From contig JAIXMO010000028.1 of NCBI GenBank assembly GCA_025677825.1, positions 62,001 to 126,000 on the forward strand: a stretch of DNA of 64,000 bases, read 5' to 3'. The stretch is from Helicostylum pulchrum (lineage: Eukaryota > Mucoromycota > Mucoromycetes > Mucorales > Mucoraceae). This document shows positions 1 to 11,564 of the stretch, piece after piece (the stretch's first letter is position 1; each line of letters begins with the position of its first letter). Both the position numbers and the translations under genes were made by a program. The notes under the pieces were generated by a model that was given only the letters and a program-made list of their open reading frames with translations, did not search any database and was not told the DNA's origin.

Positions 1-532
1 TTTTTTTAGTGTCATGTACTTTTTTTTTTCTTCTTTTCGTTTACTTACTATTTACAGCCAAGTTACCGAGGGCTGCACTTGCTGCTCTTTGAACTTCAAC
101 ATCATGAGATTGTAACAGAAACAAAATTGGGTCTAGAGTGTCTCTGCCTACTTGACGTACATCTTTCTCGGTAATTTCAGCAAAAGCAAGTGCAGCAGAC
201 CTTTGCAAGTCTACATTATCCGAATAGGCTAAAGTTGAAAGCGCTTGCAATGGTTCTCCTTCAAAGAAATTGGTATCACTTCGATCTAGTAAAAAAAAGA
301 AAGTATTTAGTTATTATTAAAGAGGCAGAGAATAAAAGTGTTACTCACTTTCAAGATACTGTAATAACTCTGCAATAGCTTCACGCTCATTATCTTGCAA
401 CAAAGGCTCATAAAGTCCCGTTCTACTACGCTCTATACTTTTTCTATTAACAAAAAGAAAACGCTTCTACTTTTTTTTGAAAAATATCTTACTTCCAAAG
501 CAACTCGAACAACAACTACATGAATTTCCCAT
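1..532 (-). CDS. VAC8: Vac8-like armadillo-repeat vacuolar protein, 5' end
   Basis: Partial gene running off the left edge. Exons on the minus strand are 532-488 or so, 432-349 and 285-49, followed by a donor at 48. The N-terminus reads [13 protein letters not shown]: a Gly2 myristoylation site followed by a cysteine cluster suited to palmitoylation, the lipid anchor known for Vac8. After that come [12 protein letters not shown] and the first armadillo repeat ([21 protein letters not shown], then a repeat with [18 protein letters not shown] and ALGNLAVN), close to yeast Vac8. The family acts on the vacuole membrane in inheritance, fusion, nucleus-vacuole contacts and selective autophagy. The exon 1/2 join stays in frame only with the acceptor just before 432. 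An AG a few bases upstream breaks the frame. Identity is strong from the repeat sequence. The rest of the protein is outside the window. Confidence 0.88.
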
Positions 533-1164
533 CTAAAATAAAATAAAAGATTTTATTGAATAACAAAGAAGAAAGAAAGAAGAAAAAAAAAGAGAGATGT
601 TGAATGAGGTGAGGTGAAAAAAAAAGATGTGGTGGATGTTTTTTACGCTTATTTCCGTGCAAAAAAAAAAAGAAAAAAAAAACAAAATACGTCACAACCA
701 ATACAAAAGAGTTTTATAGTAAAAGAAAGTTTATTTTAAAAAGAAAAAATACCACTATACTACACAAAATATTTCATATACAAATAGGCATACAAAAAAA
801 AAAGAAGCTCTTTTTTACTTACATTTACAGTTTTTTTTTAATTGAACCCTCAGCCAGTGTGAATACAACTCTCATAGAATTTCAAGTAATAAAAAAGATT
901 AGGTGTCATCATCAGGTTCAAAAAAAAACGTATGTAATAGAGCGTATCAATTTCTTGTTTCGTATACCTAAGCGACTTGTCGAAAAAAGGATTGTGTAAT
1001 ACAAGTATTTAGCACTAGAAACGGTTTGGATTTAAAAAAAAGGAAGTTTGAATTCCTAGTTTATCAAGATACTTTTTGAGAGACAAAATATGTAACATAT
1101 ATTTTCATATAAAAAAAGATACAGGGAACAAATCTCGCAAAGTAGGAGGTTCTTAGGAAACCGC
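533..1164. other. Intergenic, VAC8 5' flank to RPS13 3' flank
   Basis: AT-rich sequence with several A and T runs between VAC8 (start 532) and the RPS13 stop (1165). It should hold the VAC8 promoter and the RPS13 3' UTR. I see no reading frame with coding character, no tRNA and no repeat shared with the rest of the window. Confidence 0.6.
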
Positions 1165-1804
1165 TTAAGCGACCATAGCAGAGGCAGTGGCAGACTCACT
1201 ATTAGAAAGAAAAAAAAGCGGGTTAAGGTAGACAGTTACCGAGCTCGTTTTTTCTTTTTTAAAAAAAGAAGAAAACGTTGACTCTGACATAATGTCAAAT
1301 ATAGGCAAAAAAATAAATGAAAATTTTTTCCCTTTGAGCTACAAATCTAATATGGTGGTTAGTATTTTTTTAAAAAGGATACTATTTCCAGGTAGGAGGG
1401 AGTTGACCAGCAGTCTTGTAGTAACGAGCAAGACGATGGATACGAGACTCAATGAGAATTAAACGATACTTGGAATCCTTATCCTTTCTGTTACGTTCCA
1501 AATGCTTACGGATGGAGACGGCCTTCTTGATAAGATGGTAGAGATCCTCGGGAACTTCAGGAGCAAGACCGTTGGACTTAAGGATACGGAGAACCTTGTT
1601 ACCAGTGATGGACTTGACTTGAGGAATACCATGAGAATCACGGAGGATGACACCAATTTGAGCAGGAGAGAGACCCTTCTTGGCATTCTTACAGATCATG
1701 TCAACAACTTCCTCGGAAGTGGTCTTGACCCAAGAAGCGGGAGAGCGACGATAGGGGAGGGCACTACCAGAGATACCCTTACCAGAAGTATACATACGAC
1801 CCAT
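1165..1804 (-). CDS. RPS13: 40S ribosomal protein S13 (uS15)
   Basis: Two exons, 1804-1383 and 1198-1165, joined at a TA|T codon, give 151 residues, the standard length of the family. The protein starts [18 protein letters not shown] and ends [16 protein letters not shown], both near-invariant in eukaryotic S13. It is a small-subunit protein of the ribosome platform. Reading straight through exon 1 gives an early stop after PPTWK, so the last ten residues come from the second exon. The intron (1199-1382, 184 bases) is about three times the usual size here. I looked in it for a U14-type box C/D snoRNA, as occurs in vertebrate RPS13 introns, and saw no C or D box. The start sits 258 bases from the divergent UTP10 start. 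Confidence 0.97.
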
Positions 1805-2062
1805 TTTTGCTAGATTATGTTCTCAAAAGAGTGAAGATTGGGAGAAAGAGGAAGATTACAATATTTTCTGCTTGGTTTATTATTTTATTGCCAACAAAAA
1901 AAAATTTGTTTTTCAAAATAAAAAATTTGTGGCTTATATGTCACCGTTTTTTTCTTTTTTTTTTTTTCCTGCTTGAATTTTTATCAATTGAATATCAGCA
2001 AAAAAGGATTCCGTATTAGAGTTTTTTTTTTTTTAACCTTTTTCATACTCGAATTCTTAAGC
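1805..2062. promoter_or_regulatory. Shared divergent promoter region, RPS13/UTP10
   Basis: The 258 bases between the two divergent start codons must contain both 5' UTRs and both promoters. The sequence is AT-rich with long T-runs nearer the UTP10 side (about 1946-1970 and 2022-2035). I could not recognise a specific transcription-factor site. Co-regulation of a ribosomal protein gene and a ribosome-assembly gene is inferred from the arrangement only. Confidence 0.45.
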
Positions 2063-5000
2063 ATGTCGTCTTTGAAACAACAGTTGAAAAAGATTGGTAC
2101 TCTTGACTTACGTAACGTAAGCGAGGTATCAAGAAAGACCAGAGCTTCTTTCTTATTCAGTGCTCGTGAAGCTGCCGACCAAGATCTCGAGACAATCTAT
2201 TCTATCGCTTATAATGGTATTATGGAACTTGCCATTCTTGACGAAAAGTTTTCTCCTTTTCAAAAGACTTTGTTTTCTGAAAGAATGAAGTCTGTTGATA
2301 GAGTTCTTCAAGTAAGCATTTTTCTATCTTTTTTTTTTTGGCAGCTTGTTATTACGGTAGCTAATATTTATTTATTTTTTTTGACAGACCAAGGAAGAAA
2401 ATGAAAAGTTGGATGCTAGTATCGACGCCTTTTTATCTCAACTTTCACCTTATTTCCTTTTAAAACCTTCTGGAAAAGTATTGGAATATCTTATTCGTAG
2501 ATTCCGTATTCAAGATTTCAACGTTGAATCTATCATCAAGTGTATTTTACCTTATCATGAAACAAAGTCTTTTGTTAAAATGGTTTCTATTTTAACCATC
2601 AAGTAAGTTGGCATTATTTTTATTTGATGTATTAGTTTCTAATCCCTTTTTTTAATATTATTAGCGAAAAGTCACCTTGGGAATTTTTGGAACCTATCAA
2701 GAAGTCATTAATCCCTCTTGAACGTTCTTTACTGATCAAAAAGATGGTCAAGAACAGATATGTATTTGATTTTGTTTGTAAGATGGTCACTCAAGCTATT
2801 GTACCATTCCCTACACTTTGTTCATTCTATGCTGCTTTGATGACCGATTATATTAAGCGCGCTCCTTCTGTCAGTTCCGAAATGACCGTCGCTCTTACAC
2901 CTCACCTTATCCGTGGATTTGAAGCTAAAGAAACCCCTGAATTACAACTTGCCAGTTACATGATTGTTTCTCAATTATCCTCCAAAGCAATTTTCAACAA
3001 GCAAGGTGTTGAAGCACTTGTAGATACCATTATGAGAAACTGTAAAAAGAGTTGTTACTCTTACGCTTTATTGACTGTAGTTCACCTCTGTCAAACTCAA
3101 GAAAGTTTCGAATCTGTTTCTGATGCTGCTAACAAGGCCATTATCAATAACTCTCACTTTGAACAAGTCATTTTGGAAATTGCCGATAAATATGCCACCG
3201 AACACTTTTTCAAATGTTTCTTGAGTAAAATTGCTAATAAAGCAAGCAACATGAACTTGTTGGAAACTTTAGTTGTTAAGGGTTATCTCTCCAGTAACAA
3301 TATCATCCTCTTATCTCGCTCAATTATGGAAACTTATTTGGCTATTAAAAAGGATCAACAAAAGGAAGAATATGTTGCTCAATACCAAACTCTTTTGGCT
3401 ATGATCTCTCAACGTTATGTTGAAGAATTGGATGCTGTATTGGAAGCCAAGTTAGCTGCTACCAAGGATAATGCTGAATTAACCAAGGATTTGTATGAAT
3501 TTACTGCTTCTGCCTTCAAAGGTACTCGTCATGAAATTATCGAGGAAGCCAATACCACCCTTTACCTCTGTCTTAACAGTCCTGCTGTCACCAACCGTCT
3601 TTTAGCCATTAAGAAATTGGTTTCTATTATTGATGACAAGTCTAATCCTTTGGCTCAAACACCTGAAATCTTTGAATCTTCTCTTGCTGGTTGTTTAGAT
3701 AGCTTCAATGCTTTGTTAACTTATGTTATTGAAGATGTTCCTAATCATCTCTTAAACCATGTTTCTGCTGAAAAGATTTTGGAAGCCTTTATTCAACTCT
3801 TGAATGGACGTGGTGCTTTTAACACCAAGGAAGCTGTCGCTGTTATCAAGTTCCTTCTAACTGATTTCATCAAGAAGCATCCTGATCAAGATGGCCCCGT
3901 TGCTCGTATCTTGTCTGTATTTATCTTTACTGCTTCTGGTAACAACCTCAATAACTTATTAAAGCGTCTCGGTTCTGTTCAATTAAAGCAAAGCCCCGTC
4001 TTATCTGCCATGGTTGATAATGTTCGTGCTGCTGCTAAGTCTCCTGATATGTTTGAAGTACCTACCAAGTTTATCAAGTTGCAAGCTGATTTGATCAAGC
4101 AAAACAAAAAGTCCGAGTACTTGAGTTTCTGGATCGATATGATCAAGAGTCAATCCAAGGCTGAAAACATTCTTGGTCTCTTGGTTATTTCTTTAGCCGT
4201 CTCTATTGTCGCCAAAGAAAAGGATCAATATACTTTAGGATCAACTGCCTTAGATGCTGTCTTGAAGTTTGCCGAGTCTCAAAAGACCTTGTTTTATTCT
4301 ACTGAATTAACAAGTGGATTTAAAGAAGCTTCTGGTGGATTACCTTCCAAGGATATTATTAAGCAATTGAGAAATATTGATGATGTCCCTGCTACTACTT
4401 TGGTTCAACTCGCTCAATTTGTTTTGGTTACTTTAACTTTTGCTCTTCAACGTGGTCAAGCTACTGTTGATTGGTACAAGTCCAGTGAGGCTCAAGCTAG
4501 TTATGCTGATTTGGTATCTAAACTCTTCAAGACATTTGTCAGTGGTCCCTCTGTTGTTGCTTTTGAATCTGCCATGACTCAATTAATCAAGGGTCAATTA
4601 AAGGACGATACCCTTCGTTTCTTGACCAGTATTTGGACCAACAGCGGTAACAGTTATATTGTTCGTGCTCGTGCTTTACAAATCACTTCCGCTTATCTTG
4701 GTCATTATGTTACCAATAACGGTTCAAAGGTCGATTTCCAACATTTGGTTCCCGCTCTTTTCCCTACCCTCGGTGATGACGATCAATCTGTTCGTGTACA
4801 AGGTCTTCGTTGTTTAGAACACATCCGTATGGTTTACCAAACTCAAGGCTTACCCAGCGGTCATAAGGTTTATGATACTACTATTCCTATTGAAGGTGTA
4901 CACAAGGTCAAGCCTGTTACTGATATCTCTATTCTTCCTGCCAGTACCTTTTATAACCAATCTGCTAATGTCGCTGCTGTTCGTTCCAACGAAGCTGCTC

Positions 5001-8000
5001 ATCTTGTTGACTTCTTATGGTACAGACACGATGAAATTAGTAAAGACCGTAGTTATGTTACTCGTTTATTCAAGGAGTACCTTGCTTTATGTGAACACTC
5101 CAAGGAAAAGCAACACAAGGTTCGTAAGACTCATACTCTTACTTTCTTGATCAACCATGTCTTGGCTGCTCCTACTCTTGAACTCAAGATTAATATGCTT
5201 GCCATGTTGGATTCTATCGATAGTCCCTTGAAGCTTCAACTCTTATCTCCCCTCTTACAAGAAACCTTAAACAAACCTCGTACCAAGAAATCATCTGATT
5301 TGGTCGCTTATCTTGTTAATACTTTCTTACCCTGTACTGCTGCTAACTTGGGTTCTAAGGGTGATACCACTTTAACACTTTTCCTTCGTTTGCTTGCTAA
5401 CAAGGATACACTTGAAGGTGCTGATGAAGATGGATGGCAAGTATCCACTCGTCATTTCGCTTTGAAACAAATTACACCCGAGTTCTTTGCTCTTGCTGAT
5501 GCCAAGGCTCAACAAGCCATCTTCTCTTCTTTAATTGATATTGCTACCAATGGTGTTCAAAACGAAGTACGTGCTTCCAAGATGGTCTTGGCCAGTATTG
5601 ATGTTGATGCCAAGATGTTTGATGACGTTCTTTTAACTTCTGCTAGAAACTTGATGGGCACTCCTGTTGCCGTTCCTGCTGCTAAACGTGGTCGTACTAA
5701 TGCTGAAGCCAAGTCTAATGCTGCTCCTGTCGATCTTTATGAACTCGTGACTGTGCTTGAACTTGTTGAGTCAAAGACTATTAAAAAGGACGAAACTCTT
5801 GTTAAGCCCTTATTTGAGGTCTTGACTGCTATGGTCAATGCTGATCTTCGTGACGCTCCTGTTTCTTTGGAATACATTAACCAACTTCTTATGTCTGCTC
5901 TTACTCGTATTATTCATAGTGCTGAAGAAAAGGGATCCACCATTGAAGAGTCTGCTCTTCGTGTTGATATTGTTGTACAATGTATTCGTATCACTGGTAA
6001 CCCTCAAACTCACAACCAAGCTCTTTTGCTTATGGCCACTATCGCTTCCATGTTCCCTGAATGTGTTCTTCATAACATTATGCCTGTATTCACATTTATG
6101 GGCGCTAATGTCCTTCGTCAAGATGATAACTATAGTTTCCAAGTCATTCAACAAACTTTGGAAAAGATTCTTCCTCCTCTTGTCGTATCTAGCAGAAAGT
6201 CCAATAACGATGATGAAGTCGCTCTTGTACTTGAAGTTAAGCCTATCCTCAAGGTCTTTGTCGATGCCTTGTTCCATATTCCCAAGCATAGACGTTTGAG
6301 ACTCTTTACCGTTCTTATCCACACTTTGGGTGAAGATGAGTTCTTGTACGCTATTATTTCTTTGTTGTTAGAAAAGTTCACTGAAAGATTAGCAAAGGGT
6401 GCTCATTCTGAAGCCGAATCTCTTACTGAGTTCAGTTTGCTTATCAGTCAACACTTTGGTCCTGAAACTCAAATGAAGGCTATCTTGGCTCTTTTGAACG
6501 GTTTGCTTGTTTTACCTAACGAAAAGCCTGAAGATGAAGCTATGGTTGAATCCCATTTGTTTAATGTCTCTGAACATAGTGCTAAGCAACTTCGTCAATA
6601 TAAGCTCGCTACTCTTAACTTTGTTGGTCAATTGTTAACCTCCAAGGGTTTCTTAAATAAGGTTATGACTCAAAGTAATGCCTCTGAGGAATTCACTCAA
6701 ACTATGCAACCCTTCTATCTTCAATCTGTTGAAATCATCTTGAAGATCGTTACTTACTTTACCGAATACCGTGATACCTACACTGTTTCCAAGGATGCTA
6801 TGCCTAGTGTTGCCAAGTTCTGGAGAGCTATTCTTAAGGTTGTCTATGATGTCTTGGATAAGGTTAATGCTCTTCTTCCTTTGGATGCCTTTGTTAACGT
6901 TATCTCTGAATTGGTCACTCATAACGATAGTGCTATTCGTCGTAAGGCTATGAACATCTTTAACGAGAAGCTCATTACCTTTGATGGTCATGCTCCTGAA
7001 GGCAGTGAAGATATCTTGGTCAACATGATTGGTAACCTTACCGCTGTTATTCAAAAGGAAACTACTAGCAATATGTCTAGTGAAGAAGATAGCGCAGTCA
7101 ATAAGCAATCTGCTTTACTTTGTCTCGCTTCTCTTGCCAAGATCCTCGGTACTCTTTACCCTGGTCAATTCGCTGAAGCCATTCCTGTTGTTATTGGTAC
7201 TGATAGTCTTCAGTCCTCTAACGCTCAATTGCAAATCTCCAGTCTTGTATGTCTTACTGTTATCTGTAAGGAAATTGGTCCTCGTGCCGTTCCTCATCTT
7301 CCCAAGTTTATGCCTCTTGTTACCGACATTTTGAACGTAAGTGTAGAAGCAGAAAATCCCAACACTTTGTTGCAACTTGGTGTTGTTAGTGCTTTGGAAA
7401 CTATTGTTAGTGTTTTGCCTCACTTTGTCAGTCCTTACATCACCAAGATGTTATCTGGTCTCTTACATCCTTCCATTTACTCTTTTGATGCTGCTCATAC
7501 TCAAAAGGTAATGATTGAAGCAAAGACCCGTTCTGTATTGTCTCAATTGGCTTGTAATGTCTCTCCTCGTGTTCTCTTGACTCCCGTCTTTGCTTTCTAT
7601 GAACATGCTATCAAGAATGGTAAGAAGTCTGCTTTGGCTCTTTGCTCTGTTGTTTCTGAAGCTATTCGTACCATGTCTCGCGATGTTATGACCTCTCACT
7701 ACAAGCAATTGTTCAAGTTCTTCCTTATCGCATTTGATATTCGTCGTGCTCATGCTGATGTATTTGATGAAGCGGATATCAATGAACTTGAAGATTCTAT
7801 TATCTCTGCATTCCTTGATTTGGTTATGAAGTTGAATGAAACCTTATTCAAACCTTTGTTCCTTAAGGTTGTTGATTGGGCTACTATCGAATTGGCTGTT
7901 GATGGTCTCACTGTCTCTGAAGATAGCTTAAAGCGTGTCTTATTCTTTTACAAGTTGGTCGATTCTCTTTTGGAAAAGCTCAAGTCTATCTTTACACCTT

Positions 8001-8545
8001 ATTTCGGTTACTTGATCGACGATGTTATTTCTCGTTTGGAACGTTACAAGGAAGGAGAACAAGCTATCGATTCTCTCTGGAACTACATCATGTCTTCTCT
8101 TCGCAAGTCATTCTTGTATGATAGTGATAACCTTTGGAACGCTACCAAGTTTGAAAAGATTGTTGACCCCGTTGTCAATCAAATGGCTGTTACCTCCAAG
8201 GGTACTTGCTCTGATTACTTGACTCGTATGAACACCTATGTTGTCCCTTGTGTTGGCCAAATGGCTGTCACTGTTTCTAACGATACTCTTTGGAAACCTC
8301 TTAACCAAAAGGTTCTCTTGAAGACTAGAGAAGATGATCCCGAGATTAGATTGGCTGCATTGAAGTGTATTGAAGAATTCTATATCCGTCTTGGTGAAGA
8401 ATGGTTACTCTTCTTGGCTGAAAGTATCTCTTTCCTTGCTGAGTTGATGGAAGATGATGATATTCGTGTTGAAAAGTCTGTACAACAAGTCAATGCTCAA
8501 ATCGAAACTCATTTGGGTGAAAGCTTAGACAAGTTCTTTAATTAG
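2063..8545 (+). CDS. UTP10: U3 snoRNP protein Utp10/HEATR1
   Basis: Exons 2063-2311, 2388-2602 and 2665-8545 give about 2114 residues, close to human HEATR1 (about 2140) and longer than yeast Utp10. The N-terminus MSSLKQQLKKIGT, then FSPFQKTLFSERM and LEYLIRRFRI, match the conserved Utp10 amino-terminal domain. The rest is a HEAT-repeat solenoid. The C-terminus has the conserved region around REDDPEIRLAALKC and ELMEDDDIRVE. In the nucleolus the protein belongs to the t-UTP/UtpA part of the small-subunit processome and supports rDNA transcription and early 18S pre-rRNA processing. Two short 5' introns followed by one huge exon is the layout. Many short reading frames on both strands inside this exon are shadows. 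An AATAAA-rich stretch follows the stop near 8568-8585. Confidence 0.96.
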
Positions 8546-8766
8546 TTTATGAAGCCTTACATTTTGTAAATAATAAAATAATAAATATTTAGACTGCTGC
8601 ATATAAAAAATTGTCGTTTGAAATACATACAGCATTCTTATATCGATTAGTTTTCTTCTTTCGTGTATTAGGTCATTAATAGGAGGAGTTTTAATGACTA
8701 CTGTATAAGATTGTATTGTTACCTGTTTTATTTTCTTTCTCTTCTTTTTTCTTGTATAATATACCC

Positions 8767-9474
8767 ATGGTAACTTTTGAAATTCGTTGGGGAGCTAAAA
8801 GATTTCCCATTGACTTGAATGATGACGAATACAATACCATGACTGTGAGCGATCTCAAGCTTAAATGTCATGAGTTAACCGAGATCGAGCCTCAATTCAT
8901 GAAGCTTTTGGCTTATGGAGGTAAGTTGCGCAATATATAGGTCAAATTAAAATTCACTTTTAAAAAATATGTATTTATTAGCTGTATTAAAAAATGAGAG
9001 CGAATTTATAAAAAACTATAAAATTGTATCTGGATCCAAAGTGATGTTGATGGGGTCCAAGGTACATACATAAAAAAGAAATTTACCAATATTTTTAGTC
9101 TTATTTTTTTTTTTCATTAGAAACATATATCACCATTAAAATCACCCGCACCAAAAGACGATGCACCTATTACTACTCGCTTACTATGGATCAAAAACCT
9201 TCGGGAATCTGTTTTGAAACCAGATATACAACGTTATGAAAAGCAAGCAAAAGAGCATTTATTACAACCGCATGAACCAAAACAGACCAAGGAGTTAATA
9301 AATTATGGAAATTATCTACATGAACAATTAATGCATATGTTATCTCAATTGGATACGATGCCCAACGTAAACGAAGAAGAACGGTTGGAGAGACGTAAAA
9401 ATGTTAAGGATATCGAAACTTTATTAGATATGGTAGAGTCTGTTAAAAGCAGGCTACAAGAATTGATCCATTAA
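8767..9474 (+). CDS. BAG-domain Hsp70 co-chaperone with ubiquitin-like N-terminus
   Basis: Exons 8767-8920, 8982-9061 and 9121-9474 encode about 195 residues. Residues 1-75 form a ubiquitin-like fold (MVTFEIRWGAKRF start, LKLLAYGG-type turn, then KIVSGSKVMLMGS), as in BAG1. Residues about 100-190 are a helical BAG domain (YEKQAKEHLL, LINYGNYLHEQLMHMLSQLD, then a charged helix ending SRLQELIH). BAG proteins bind the Hsp70 ATPase domain and act as nucleotide-exchange factors. The upstream in-frame ATG at 8716 is discarded because it would add a hydrophobic leader unlike BAG1 and lies in a pyrimidine-rich 5' leader. No transmembrane segment is seen, so this is not Snl1-like. It lies 221 bases after UTP10 on the same strand. 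Confidence 0.85.
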
Positions 9475-10630
9475 ACACATATTATGCATATATTTATTCT
9501 ATATTTACCAAAAGACAATGCAAATATATGATGGGGTGACTTTTTTTTTTTTTTTTGAATTCAATAAAACCTGTGTAATTATTCGCCAGGTACAAATACC
9601 TAGTAAATAATCTAACTATTGCAATAAGTGATGTATGCGCATATGTAATGTTACCCTTTTTTTTTTGATAAATGTTCAACCCCAACCACTATCCATATTT
9701 ACAACGCATAAATACAAGTGCATATGAAACACGAAGCAGTACAATATATTATAATGATTACTTAGGTCATTAGCAAGTTAAAAGGAACTTATATTTCCTC
9801 TCTTCTGATTTTCTCATTACGTTTATTTTTTTATTATAAAGTGGTGTCTCATTATGTAACGAGAAAAGAGACTGTCAATTCATGAAGACGATAAAGCTTT
9901 GTGTTGATCTTAAAGGTAATATAGTACCTAATATGAAAAAATATATTAATGATTTTAAACATTAAGATTGAGCCAACATTATCCGCAAAAAAGAAATAGA
10001 GAATGATGTCTTGGAAATTTAAGGAGCTTCAGAAAATCTTACCAAATTTGATGGGATAATTGTGGATGAAACCTTTGACTCTTACTTATTTATTGAGATC
10101 TCCTGTCGTAATTGGAAAGTGGATATCGCCCATTTTCTGGAAGACAGAATTAAGATCGTTAATATCTATTTTTATTTGACATATTTTATTTATGCTCAAT
10201 GGAACAATAAATCTTTTATAATGCAAATATGAATATTCTTGATGTGAGCTGGGAACAATATTTTTTATTTGATTCGAGTGATTTTCTTTATTTGTATTAA
10301 TATCTCAAACACAGCAGCTAAGTAAGAATATCTATTAACGATAGCTTCGAAATAAAATAAAAATAGCTACAGTTTACAGATGTAGCTTCAATAAAAAAGT
10401 ATCAAGCAGTAATAAAAAAGAAGTATTGGCAAATGAGTGTTTAAAACTGCCAAGTATGTAATGAGCACTTAATGCAAATGTATATCGTATACGTAGATGT
10501 TTGAAGTATAAATGTGTCGCTAACTAAAACATACTTAGAAGTGGGTGTATATAGGGACACGTGTTTATCACGTGCTTTTTAAAAATAAAATTTGTATTTA
10601 GTTTTGTTAAAAATTCCGTTACATACTTAA
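9475..10630. other. Intergenic with a possible relic coding stretch
   Basis: No intact gene. Positions 10026-10232 are open on the plus strand for 69 codons without an early ATG and contain plausible protein-like sequence (FDGIIVDETFDSY, FIEISCRNWKVDIAHFLEDR). I do not recognise the family, and it may be a decayed transposon gene. Two CACGTG hexamers lie at about 10558 and 10570, 60-75 bases before the tRNA gene. A short conserved-looking frame at 9881-9964 (MKTIKLCVDLKGNIVPNMKK) also stops early. Confidence 0.35.
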
Positions 10631-10703
10631 GGCGATGTGGCCTAATGGATAAGGCGTTAGACTTCGAATCTAAAGATTGTGGGTTCGAGTCCCATCCTCG
10701 TCA
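10631..10703 (+). tRNA. tRNA-Arg (anticodon TCG)
   Basis: A complete 73-base cloverleaf without intron. The D arm is GCCT...AGGC. The anticodon stem is TTAGA/TCTAA around loop CTTCGAA, with anticodon TCG at 10664-10666. The T arm is GTGGG-TTCGAGT-CCCAT. The TTCGA box B and a good box A are present, and a short T run follows 18 bases downstream (10714-10722). The acceptor stem GGCGATG/CCTCGTC carries one U-C mismatch (position 6-67) and one G-U pair (2-71). The gene may therefore be slightly degenerate or use a weak stem. Confidence 0.88.
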
Positions 10704-11564
10704 AAGTATTATTTTTTCCGTGTAGTGGTCGACTTTGTGTAACTGTATTTTTTTCGCATTGTGTCGTGTCTTGGCTGGTGGTTATAACTCTTTTGTTAAT
10801 ATGAGTTAAAGAATAAAACCAAGAGTATAATTAAAAGGTTAAAAGATAGATAGAGTTTATTAATTCGAACATTGTTCTTTTTATATCAGTTTGTGACTAT
10901 TACAATTTATGACTACGACAATTGTTTAGAAGTCTTTTTTTTTGTTTTTTTTCTCAAAAAATCAAATCGACACTGTGTCGTGATGTCGTGATCGAACTTA
11001 ACAAATAGTCAATTATTTTAAAGTATAGAAGATAAATAAAAAGATGGTTATTAAAATATTGTTTTGGAAGGTAATTTATATAATTTAAAGTAGTACAAAA
11101 TAAAGTACGACAACTGGTAAAATATGTGTATTTAAAAGATGAAGCAATGATTCTCTTGAAGTTTATTTTATAAATATCGGAGATGATCGAGGAGGGAGTG
11201 TTTACAGGTCCCGCTAGTACAGTTTAGAGCTACGACAATGATACTTTGGTTATTAACACAGTGATAAGGTGCGTCTGGATTACAATGAGACAGAAGAACA
11301 AAAAAAATATTTCAATACATATAAGAACAAGAAAGTAAACTTCTTTTTCAGAGATCCCAAACATTTAGACAAATTCAAATATAATAAACTTTACCGTGTA
11401 AATCATTGACATGTCCTGAAGTCATAAATAATAAATACTTTAGAAGAATCAATGATAGATTATCATTCTCAGAATAGCTTTTAAGCTTATCCAACTTATT
11501 ATTAAAAAGAAGTGTTATGTATCTTCATATAGAAGATCTTAAACATTAGAACCACAGCCAAATT
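10704..11564. other. Intergenic, no feature recognised
   Basis: AT-rich DNA between the tRNA gene and repeat copy A. I found no reading frame with coding character, no RNA gene and no clear similarity to the rest of the window. Confidence 0.5.

Noticed and set aside
1199..1382. U14-like box C/D snoRNA in the RPS13 intron
   Set aside because: No TGATGA or CTGA box was found on the transcribed strand.
5810..7753. Long minus-strand frames inside UTP10 (up to 170 codons)
   Set aside because: They are antisense shadows of a strongly conserved coding exon with biased codon use. They have no family resemblance.
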